A DNA stretch of 45,839 nt from a virus, in IMG/VR virus record IMGVR_UViG_3300004369_000034, positions 1-45,839 of that record; one strand, 5' to 3'. How positions within the stretch are numbered: the first letter of the stretch is position 1; each line of letters opens with the position of its first letter. Under the pieces are notes generated by a model, which saw only the letters and a list, made by a program, of their open reading frames with translations, ran no database searches and was not told where the DNA came from. The position numbers were made by a program, and so were the translations under genes. This document shows, one piece after another, positions 40,441 to 45,839 of this stretch.

Positions 40441-40884
40441 AATAATTTTTCGGTCCGTAATTTTAAAATTTTACCTGAACGGAGGTACCTAACGCCGGAC
40501 ATAAGCGGCGGTACTTCGGACATAAGCGGCGGTACCTAAAATAACGTCAATTTGGGTTAAAAATTTAAGATTTTGCAATAAAATCGTCAAAATAACGTTA
40601 CAAAACCTCAAAATCTATTTAAGGCGGTTTTTAGCCTCATACACGGCTTTTTGCAGTTTCGTGTATGATTAATCATTTTATCTTGATTTGTTGCTGTGTG
40701 AGGCTGTGAGACGGTCAATATTTTGGTATATCATGTAAAATGTGCAAGCTACGCCGCATTTTACGGTTTTATTTAATGCTATGTTGGTTTTGTGTGTGTT
40801 CGTGCATATCTTGAAAATAACGCCTTTAAATACAGAAAAACCGCACTAAAGGCGGTCTAATTTGATAGTAAAGAAAAAGGAGCT
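40441..40884. other. Repeat- and hairpin-rich intergenic region, candidate origin
   Basis: No gene is seen. The region holds a 19-bp exact tandem repeat (40496-40535), a palindrome AATTTTAAAATT (40459-40470), a 9-bp stem (40637-40645 with 40660-40668), a 10-bp stem with one G-U pair (40735-40744 with 40755-40764), an 8-bp stem (40821-40828 with 40847-40854) and, at its right edge, a terminator. It lies between converging operons directly after the primase gene. These features fit a replication origin, a structured RNA, or both. Confidence 0.5.
40496..40535 (+). repeat. 19-bp direct repeat, two copies
   Basis: CGGACATAAGCGGCGGTAC occurs at 40496-40514 and 40517-40535, identical and two bases apart (period 21, two helical turns). 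The GC content is far above its surroundings. A partial relative (GGAGGTACCTAACG) lies just before it. Iteron-like spacing suggests protein binding. Confidence 0.8.
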
Positions 40885-40898
40885 TTAAAGCTCCTTTT
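40875..40898. terminator. Bidirectional intrinsic terminator
   Basis: A perfect 24-bp palindrome runs from AAAAGGAG to CTCCTTTT, with A's on one side and T's on the other, so it can act as an intrinsic terminator in both directions. It overlaps the stop codon of the leftward gene at 40885 and lies 435 bases after the primase gene. It insulates the two converging operons. Confidence 0.7.
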
Positions 40899-41109
40899 GT
40901 TGTTCCGTTCGTTCTTTTAGTTTGTCTTTGTATAGTATGTCTATTCGGTCTTGTATGCTGTGCAATTCTTCTAAAACATCTTGTTTGCTTTTTGGTGGTC
41001 TAAACATAAATAACATTATTAACAAAACTAGGTAATTGGGTTCTTTGAATATCGCACATAGTGTAGCAGTAAAAAACATAACTGCTATTTTGTAGAGTGT
41101 GTGTTGCAT
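40885..41109 (-). CDS. Small membrane-anchored protein
   Basis: The 74-residue protein has a hydrophobic N-terminal half (YKIAVMFFTATLCAIF, then YLVLLIMLFMF) and a charged coiled-coil-like tail (DVLEELHSIQDRIDILYKDK). It follows the repeated AGGAGTAAACAACC leader at its start. It is the last gene of the right-arm cassette. Holin-like or envelope-interference roles are possible, not shown. Confidence 0.65.
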   Translation of the reverse strand: MQHTLYKIAVMFFTATLCAIFKEPNYLVLLIMLFMFRPPKSKQDVLEELHSIQDRIDILYKDKLKERTEQQKEL

Positions 41110-41115
41110 GGTTGT

Positions 41116-41784
41116 TTACTCCTTTATGTCTATTGTTTCAAGTTCGCCGTTGCAACTACAACGTTCATAAACATTTTCGTATAATTCACTGGTAAAAGCG
41201 TCAAAATCATGTGCGTAACTGATTGCACTAATTAACAACGTTTCAAGTTCGTTATGGTCATAACTCAAACAATCTTTTTCAAGCCATACATTAACATCAT
41301 TACTATAACTTGATATAAAACCACTATGGCTAGTATGCCGTTCTTTAATAACTTCATTAAAATTAGCTACGTAATCTTTAGCGTTTTGATACAAAACGTT
41401 AATATCGTTGTCGCTTATCGTGCATACAAGTTTATCAGTTGAATAATTATAATATTTTGGACTTTCCATTTTCTTATAATTCAAAGATATATTTAACCCT
41501 GTATAGTCATTGAAAAGCTCAACAAATTCTTGTATGTATATTTTGTTCAAAGCTTCCCTCATTGCTTTAAAATCAATCTTTTCTTGATATTCGTTGTTAT
41601 ACGTATCAATATCAATGTTCTTTGTTGTTAAAAACTCGGTTGCTTCAAATTCACAATCAAAAAGCTTATCAAATTCGATACAAGCAATAGCAATACTATC
41701 TAGATTATTAATGTCGTCTATTAATGCACTGTAGGCACTTTCATAATAGCCGTAAAAAGGTGTTATTATTTCTTTATGTGTCAT
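41116..41784 (-). CDS. Hypothetical acidic early protein
   Basis: The 222-residue protein is acidic and rich in Asn, Tyr and Asp (ITPFYGYYESAYSALIDDIN, later DNDINVLYQNAKDYVANFNE). The ITPFYGYYES opening recurs in unassigned phage proteins. No catalytic motif is visible. The last codons (AAG GAG TAA) double as the ribosome site for the next gene. Anti-defence or DNA mimicry is only a guess from the charge. Confidence 0.65.
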   Translation of the reverse strand: MTHKEIITPFYGYYESAYSALIDDINNLDSIAIACIEFDKLFDCEFEATEFLTTKNIDIDTYNNEYQEKIDFKAMREALNKIYIQEFVELFNDYTGLNISLNYKKMESPKYYNYSTDKLVCTISDNDINVLYQNAKDYVANFNEVIKERHTSHSGFISSYSNDVNVWLEKDCLSYDHNELETLLISAISYAHDFDAFTSELYENVYERCSCNGELETIDIKE

Positions 41785-41990
41785 TGTGCTAAATCCTTCT
41801 TTGTCAAATTTATAAAACCTATTAAAGTATGCGGTTTATCTGTTTCACAACAACGGACAACCGAACCGTAATTAATTCGCATATATTCAATGACTGCTTT
41901 ACGGTTTACTACGTTTTTTGGAGTTTTAACCGTGTAAGCGTCAATTTTATTTTCAGTGTCTGATTTTATTAATATATTGTAAAGTGTCAT
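41781..41990 (-). CDS. Hypothetical small early protein
   Basis: The 69-residue protein (MTLYNILIKSDTENKIDAYT) has an alpha/beta pattern with basic middle and one short motif CCETDKPHTL. Its stop overlaps the next start by four bases (ATGA), so translation is coupled. No family recognised. Confidence 0.6.
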   Translation of the reverse strand: MTLYNILIKSDTENKIDAYTVKTPKNVVNRKAVIEYMRINYGSVVRCCETDKPHTLIGFINLTKKDLAQ

Positions 41991-41992
41991 AA

Positions 41993-42376
41993 TTAATTAA
42001 CCTCCCAATATTTACTTGAGGCGTACGTTTCTAAATGTTCTTTTAACGTGGTGTATCTGATAAACTCAAAAGGCGAATCTTTATACAACAAGACGGTTGC
42101 AAACTCTTTTGAAAAATTATTATTGTCAACCATTGCAATTTGCCAGCCTGTACCGTTACGATTGCTTTTGTAGTTACCTGATACAATAACACTACAAAAA
42201 TCAACTTGAAAACAAGCAACCCTATCTTGTTTGTCGTCAGTGTAACAACCGTATTCTTTATTACCTGACAAATAAACAGTAAAGCCCAGCTCTTTTAAAC
42301 GTGTTACAAATTCTTTTATAGTTTGTTGTTTATGTCCTTTAATTGTCCAATTTTCATTATTTACACTGTGTGTCAT
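41993..42376 (-). CDS. Hypothetical early protein
   Basis: The 127-residue protein has a beta-rich middle (ACFQVDFCSVIVSGNYKSNR and GWQIAMVDNNNFSKEFATVL) and is Lys/Asn rich. No family recognised. It is followed two bases later by the next gene of the operon. It shares the low GC content of the right arm. Confidence 0.6.
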   Translation of the reverse strand: MTHSVNNENWTIKGHKQQTIKEFVTRLKELGFTVYLSGNKEYGCYTDDKQDRVACFQVDFCSVIVSGNYKSNRNGTGWQIAMVDNNNFSKEFATVLLYKDSPFEFIRYTTLKEHLETYASSKYWEVN

Positions 42377-42380
42377 TGTA

Positions 42381-42905
42381 TTAAGCCTCTATTTTGTGTT
42401 GATTCCATAATGAATTTATACGCATTGCCATAAAATACCAGTAACGGTCAATTTTACGGGCTGTAATATTATCAATGCTGTGTTCTAGTAATACACCCCA
42501 GTCAATTAATAGTTGTTCAATATTATGGTTCATAAATTCTATATTTACATGCGAAGGTAGACCCCTCAACCAATTTTCAAGGGTGTTTAGTCTAGTTTTA
42601 TAGTATTGTTCGTGATGTTGGTATTCTGTCTTATATTTAGTTAATAAATAAAGTAACTTTTCTTTGTCTGTGTTTAAAATAACATCGTCACTATTAATAC
42701 AGTCTATAATATAACGATTAGTTACACAATAGCCCTTGTTACGCTCTTTATTAACCGCTTGTTTACACAATGCCAAATTATATTTATTCTTATATGCAAA
42801 ATATAAACGTGTCTCTAATTCGCTATTATTAATTGTTACATTGTTGGTGGCTTGCTCTTTTAAATACTTTTGTAAGTCTTTTGTACATTGCTGTAATAAT
42901 GACAT
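42381..42905 (-). CDS. Hypothetical helical early protein
   Basis: The protein has 174 residues if translation starts at 42905 (MSLLQQCTKDLQKYLKEQAT), which follows GCAGGAG at good distance; an in-frame ATG at 42938 lies before that site. It is helical with the segment YWYFMAMRINSLWNQHKIEA at the end. No family recognised. Confidence 0.6.
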   Translation of the reverse strand: MSLLQQCTKDLQKYLKEQATNNVTINNSELETRLYFAYKNKYNLALCKQAVNKERNKGYCVTNRYIIDCINSDDVILNTDKEKLLYLLTKYKTEYQHHEQYYKTRLNTLENWLRGLPSHVNIEFMNHNIEQLLIDWGVLLEHSIDNITARKIDRYWYFMAMRINSLWNQHKIEA

Positions 42906-42907
42906 AA

Positions 42908-43255
42908 TTAAAATTCTCCTGCTTTTGAGTTGTCGCAATACATAATACCGTTAGTACCCGCCATTTTATCAGCCGTTTTATTAATAGCGTTTATTAATTC
43001 GTTCATGTTTTCAATAGTATCTTGTTTAAGTTTGCCTTTTATTTGTGCTTGTGTATATGCAACGCCATGCTGTGCCTTTGCATAATCAACAACACCCTGT
43101 TTATTGACATAAGCAAAATAACCATCACTCTGAATTGTTAACTTGTCTTCGGGGTTAGGGTACACAATAAAACTTTGTTCTTTTCGCATACTTTTAAATT
43201 TTGCGTTAAAAGATATTGTACCCATTATATTTTTACGAATATTTGTTACTTTCAC
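42908..43255 (-). CDS. Hypothetical early protein with GTG start
   Basis: The 115-residue protein starts with GTG at 43255 behind the near-perfect AGGAGGT; an internal ATG (residue 11) lacks a site. A beta-rich N-terminal half (MGTISFNAKFKSMRKEQSFI) is followed by helices (TIENMNELINAINKTADKMA). The upstream gene ends inside its ribosome site. Unknown function. Confidence 0.6.
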   Translation of the reverse strand: MKVTNIRKNIMGTISFNAKFKSMRKEQSFIVYPNPEDKLTIQSDGYFAYVNKQGVVDYAKAQHGVAYTQAQIKGKLKQDTIENMNELINAINKTADKMAGTNGIMYCDNSKAGEF

Positions 43256-43259
43256 GGCG

Positions 43260-43382
43260 TTAACCTCCTAAAATTAAATTAATTGCTATTGTTGCTAATA
43301 ACCATATTAAAAACACTGTTATAGTAGCACATAAAAAACACAATACTAAACACTTGATAACCTCTTTAAGTTTGCTATACAC
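43260..43382 (-). CDS. 40-residue single-span membrane protein
   Basis: GTG at 43382 follows AGAGGGG by six bases and opens a 40-residue frame ending at 43260. The sequence has a short basic start (VYSKLKEVIK) and one long hydrophobic span (residues 11-38, with CLVLCFLCATITVFLIWLLA). It fills the gap between two genes and its stop lies in the next gene's ribosome site. Such mini-membrane proteins are easily missed. Confidence 0.6.
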   Translation of the reverse strand: MYSKLKEVIKCLVLCFLCATITVFLIWLLATIAINLILGG

Positions 43383-43383
43383 G

Positions 43384-43914
43384 TTACGCCCCTCTTTGTT
43401 TAAATTCTTCTTTTAAGTTTGATAAGAAACTAATAAAAAGTTCATTACGTCGTGTATCTATATGTTGTGTTTTATTAAGATTGTTTTCTTTTAGTTCTTC
43501 TTCCGTCCATTCTTCAACAATATCCAAAATAGTACAAATCAAATCTTCTTCATTATTAGCATATAAACAGTCTATTATTCTATTTTGCGTTAATTCATAC
43601 GTTACTGTAATTGCCCACAAGTTAAGTTTGTTTTGTCTGAATAATGCCATTTCTATATTTGTTGGTTCTTCACCGTTGTCATTTTCATAGAAACAAACAT
43701 CAATCCGCCCTTTTTCTTCACAAGCGTTTAAGTGTAAATCTTCTCTTTTAACGCCGTGTTTTTCTGCTATAAGTTCAATTATTTTATCTTTGCTGTTGCT
43801 CGTAATAGTAATATCGTAATCTTTATGTTGTGTTAATTCTGGATTTTCGCCGTCTGTATAGTTGTCGGGTGTAGCTATTGCAATAACCGCCTTTGCTGTG
43901 TACTTAATTGGCAT
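43384..43914 (-). CDS. Hypothetical acidic early protein
   Basis: The 176-residue protein is very acidic (LICTILDIVEEWTEEELKEN) with an alpha/beta N-terminal part (KAVIAIATPDNYTDGENPEL). It follows the repeated AGGAGTAAACAACC leader. No family recognised; a small protein-protein inhibitor would fit the composition, without proof. Confidence 0.6.
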   Translation of the reverse strand: MPIKYTAKAVIAIATPDNYTDGENPELTQHKDYDITITSNSKDKIIELIAEKHGVKREDLHLNACEEKGRIDVCFYENDNGEEPTNIEMALFRQNKLNLWAITVTYELTQNRIIDCLYANNEEDLICTILDIVEEWTEEELKENNLNKTQHIDTRRNELFISFLSNLKEEFKQRGA

Positions 43915-43920
43915 GGTTGT

Positions 43921-44112
43921 TTACTCCTCTCTGTATTTCTGTTTAATTGTTTTTGGGTCAATAGTGCCGTCTTCGCCCCATATTTTAATATTTTCAGGTG
44001 TTGCAAGTTGTTTAATTGCTACAAGGTTGTCTTTTAATTCTTGCCTTGTTTTGAATTTTTCGTGATATTTATCACCGTTTAAATAACTACCTTCTAAAAT
44101 AAAACTACCCAT
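43921..44112 (-). CDS. Hypothetical small early protein
   Basis: The 63-residue protein begins MGSFILEGSYLNGDKYHEKF, looks like a small beta-alpha fold and ends in KQKYREE, whose last codons form the next ribosome site. It is preceded by the same AGGAGTAAACAACC leader as two other genes. Unknown function. Confidence 0.6.
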   Translation of the reverse strand: MGSFILEGSYLNGDKYHEKFKTRQELKDNLVAIKQLATPENIKIWGEDGTIDPKTIKQKYREE

Positions 44113-44118
44113 GGTTGT

Positions 44119-44469
44119 TTACTCCTTTATTGATATTGAGTACTCTATTTGGTCAAAACAACTATGTTTGCCTTGCAAATACCAATAGCAACCGTATTTA
44201 CTTACATGGATATAACTAACGTCATAACTTACATTGTTATTATTTGTTATTTGGTCTAATACACCTTGATTAATAACAGGTTCAAAATTTAACGATATAC
44301 AACGCATATGTTCATTGTCTGCCAATACTTTATATGCTTTTTGTATTTCAGCATAACATTCTTTTGTTATGGTTGCGTCGTTGTCGATATTGTCGGGTAA
44401 ATCGTGCCAATAATCTGGATAACTATTCAACTCTAAAGTAATTAATTTGTTTTCGCTGTGGTCAATCAT
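44119..44469 (-). CDS. Hypothetical acidic early protein
   Basis: The 116-residue acidic, Asn/Tyr-rich protein (MIDHSENKLITLELNSYPDY) ends in SISIKE, encoded by codons that make the next ribosome site. AAAAGGAG precedes its start, within the previous gene. No family recognised. Confidence 0.6.
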   Translation of the reverse strand: MIDHSENKLITLELNSYPDYWHDLPDNIDNDATITKECYAEIQKAYKVLADNEHMRCISLNFEPVINQGVLDQITNNNNVSYDVSYIHVSKYGCYWYLQGKHSCFDQIEYSISIKE

Positions 44470-44473
44470 TGTA

Positions 44474-44851
44474 TCAAACTCCTTTTGTTATATTTAAAGC
44501 GTGTCTTATTGCTGCAAATATTTCTAGATATTCGCTATCTTTTATCAATGTTGTTTCTGTTAGTTCATTTATTATTTGTTCCGCTTTTACAAGTGCATTA
44601 CGTAACAAAGGGGCTTCCCTTGCTACAACGCTATATTTACTGTTTATATTACAATCAATTATTTCTTTTATTACGTCGGGAAATTCTTCTACGTGCAAGC
44701 CTCCTTTATTGGTGTAAGTAGTTTTTATATACTCCAAACAATCGTGCCACCCTTGCTGATGTTCAGGACTTTCAAGGCTCTCTTTATTGTTTAAACAGTT
44801 TTGTGATTCTTTAAGCTCTTTGCTAAACTGTGTACTTGTTATATTTATCAT
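44474..44851 (-). CDS. Hypothetical early protein
   Basis: The 125-residue helical protein (STQFSKELKESQNCLNNKES, later VAREAPLLRNALVKAEQIIN) follows AAAGGAG. The pattern of short helices and a Trp/His patch (QQGWHDCLEY) is not one I recognise. It belongs to the same low-GC operon. Confidence 0.6.
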   Translation of the reverse strand: MINITSTQFSKELKESQNCLNNKESLESPEHQQGWHDCLEYIKTTYTNKGGLHVEEFPDVIKEIIDCNINSKYSVVAREAPLLRNALVKAEQIINELTETTLIKDSEYLEIFAAIRHALNITKGV

Positions 44852-44865
44852 TATATTAAACTCCT

Positions 44866-45072
44866 TTATATTGTGAAACTGTAGGCAACAACACCCATTG
44901 TAATTATAAATGCAATAACCATTAATATAAAACTTAATTTACATAAACCTTTTATAGCTTTTTGATTACGTTCGATAAATGTTGCTTTTCTACATATACG
45001 ATTGTTAATATCTAAATAAAAACGTGGTTTATTGTTCCAGTCTCTATATTGCCATTTTCTTAATAATAACAT
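44866..45072 (-). CDS. Small membrane protein
   Basis: The 68-residue protein has a basic N-terminal half (LRKWQYRDWNNKPRFYLDIN) and a C-terminal hydrophobic span (about 47-68, FILMVIAFIITMGVVAYSF). This is a C-anchored arrangement. No family recognised. Confidence 0.6.
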   Translation of the reverse strand: MLLLRKWQYRDWNNKPRFYLDINNRICRKATFIERNQKAIKGLCKLSFILMVIAFIITMGVVAYSFTI

Positions 45073-45074
45073 AA

Positions 45075-45326
45075 TTAAGCAATCCTCCTAACTTTATACA
45101 CAACTTCAACTTTCCGATTCGTTGCATCAAATATATAGTATTTCTTTTGTGCGAGTCTTTTTATAGGTTCGCCTTTCTTGTTAAGTTCTTTGTTAATCTT
45201 TGCAAGCGTGCTTGTTATTTGAGTGCCTCTGTCATGTTCACTACTTAATATAAATGTGTCGTCTATATTAAGTTGCTTTATGTTGCTTGCTAGTGAGTTC
45301 GTGTTTTGTAGATATATGTTAGTCAT
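45075..45326 (-). CDS. First gene of the right-arm cassette
   Basis: The 83-residue protein (MTNIYLQNTNSLASNIKQLN) has a basic alpha/beta pattern ending RKVEVVYKVRRIA. AAAGGA lies ahead of the ATG, and the promoter at 45368-45396 about 40 bases further. Being first behind a near-consensus promoter, it is likely made very early. Unknown function. Confidence 0.65.
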   Translation of the reverse strand: MTNIYLQNTNSLASNIKQLNIDDTFILSSEHDRGTQITSTLAKINKELNKKGEPIKRLAQKKYYIFDATNRKVEVVYKVRRIA

Positions 45327-45839
45327 TCTGTTAAATCCTTTGTTAAATTAAATTATTATCTACTACCTTTATACAGCAGTACTTTATATAGTGCAAGCAT
45401 TAAATGCAACTTTATTGTATTTATTTTATATTAGTTCGATACGATGTTAAGTTAAATATAACATAACAAATTAGATAAACAGCAATGTATGACACTGTTA
45501 GTCTATGTTCAAAGTTCGAATGCCTACAATTAACAACGCTAACAGTTATAACAAAACATAACGATTTTAACTAAGTTACTGAAAAACAACAGCGTTAATG
45601 CGTATATTTTGCGTATAGAAGCTAACCCATTGAAAAACAACAACGTATATAGAATTATAAAATATAGAGACCCCGTGGCGTGTCTGTTTTATAATAGAAG
45701 TTCTATATAGTAGTTCTATGTAGTAGTTATGTATGAACATAGCAAAAGCATATACCAATGTAGAGCGAATGTTGCACTGCTATATAGAAGTTCTAAGTTA
45801 ATGCTCTATATAACGTAACATTGAAGTAGTTCGCGTACG
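45327..45839. other. Right-end AT-rich non-coding region
   Basis: Apart from a promoter (45368-45396), no gene is credible here. A 12-mer TGAAAAACAACA repeats at 45580 and 45631; CGTATA occurs at 45601, 45612 and 45644; GCGTATAGAAG matches 504-514. A 13-mer at 45572-45584 is the exact inverted copy of 83-95. Several GTTCTA/TAGAAG tracts lie at 45698-45800. It shares motifs with the left end, as expected if both form one region in a circularised or concatemeric genome. Confidence 0.6.
45368..45396 (-). promoter_or_regulatory. Leftward promoter of the right-arm cassette
   Basis: On the minus strand TTGCAC (45396-45391), a 17-nt spacer and TATAAA (45373-45368) lie about 40 bases before the first gene (45326). 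The match to the consensus is good. It would drive the whole 45326-40885 operon. Confidence 0.65.

Noticed and set aside
45576-45758. 60-codon minus-strand frame near the right end
   Set aside because: No ribosome site, and it lies across repeated AT-rich tracts.
1-45839. tRNA genes, integrase, CI-like repressor, phage RNA polymerase
   Set aside because: I looked for tRNA-like cloverleafs and for the typical protein motifs (tyrosine or serine recombinase, T7-type RNA polymerase) and saw none; a computed scan could still reveal a tRNA.

Overview
The window looks like a complete or nearly complete genome of a tailed double-stranded DNA phage with a long non-contractile tail (siphovirus type). 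It probably infects a Gram-negative, likely proteobacterial, host. The evidence is a full packaging, head, connector, tail-tube, tape-measure and tail-tip gene series with no sheath gene, a lambda gpJ-like tail-tip protein, and an exported BTLCP-family protease of a kind known from proteobacteria. An HNGGP-type motif at the N-terminus of the large terminase recalls alphaproteobacterial phages, but that is only a hint. I see no integrase, CI-like repressor, phage RNA polymerase, tRNA, rRNA, CRISPR array or insertion sequence, so a lytic lifestyle using host RNA polymerase is the simplest reading.

Layout: (1) 1-627 is AT-rich non-coding DNA ending in a sigma70-like promoter. (2) 634-3282 is a rightward operon of unknown small proteins ending with a VRR-NUC nuclease. 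(3) 3344-4003 is a single gene with its own promoter-like element in front and a strong intrinsic terminator behind. (4) 4097-27529 is the rightward late block: a 15-codon leader, endolysin and lysis-associated genes, small and large terminase, portal, Mu F-like protein, scaffold, major capsid, a run of small beta-rich structural proteins, head-tail connectors, tail terminator, tail tube, tail assembly chaperones joined by a predicted -1 frameshift, tape measure, tail-tip proteins, and a lectin-like protein. (5) 37794-27526 is the leftward replication and recombination block: small early proteins, Sak4-like ATPase, DUF669-type SSB, Cas4-like nuclease, SF2 helicase, sliding-clamp-like protein, exported BTLCP, family A DNA polymerase. 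(6) 37926-40440 is a short rightward operon: a ribbon-helix-helix regulator candidate and a primase-polymerase/DUF3987 helicase. (7) 40441-40884 is non-coding, with 19-bp tandem repeats and several hairpins, and is a candidate origin. (8) 45326-40885 is a leftward cassette of small unknown, noticeably AT-rich genes. (9) 45327-45839 is AT-rich non-coding DNA.

How it fits together: blocks 5 and 6 diverge from a 35-bp perfect dyad that carries the two -35 boxes of back-to-back promoters. The first gene on the right arm encodes the ribbon-helix-helix candidate, which suggests a self-regulated replication switch. PrimPol/DUF3987, SSB, clamp and PolA would form the replisome. Sak4, the Cas4-like nuclease and the SF2 helicase would handle recombination. 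The early blocks (2 and 8) point away from each other, starting at the two ends, and are the best places to look for host-takeover or anti-defence functions. The most unusual items are the exported LapG-like protease, a cysteine module shared between the nuclease and a small protein with an SSB-like tail, an 11 x 20-residue repeat protein, the dyad/regulator switch, and repeated ribosome-binding cassettes in the right arm. All functions are inferred by reading the sequence; no database search was run.
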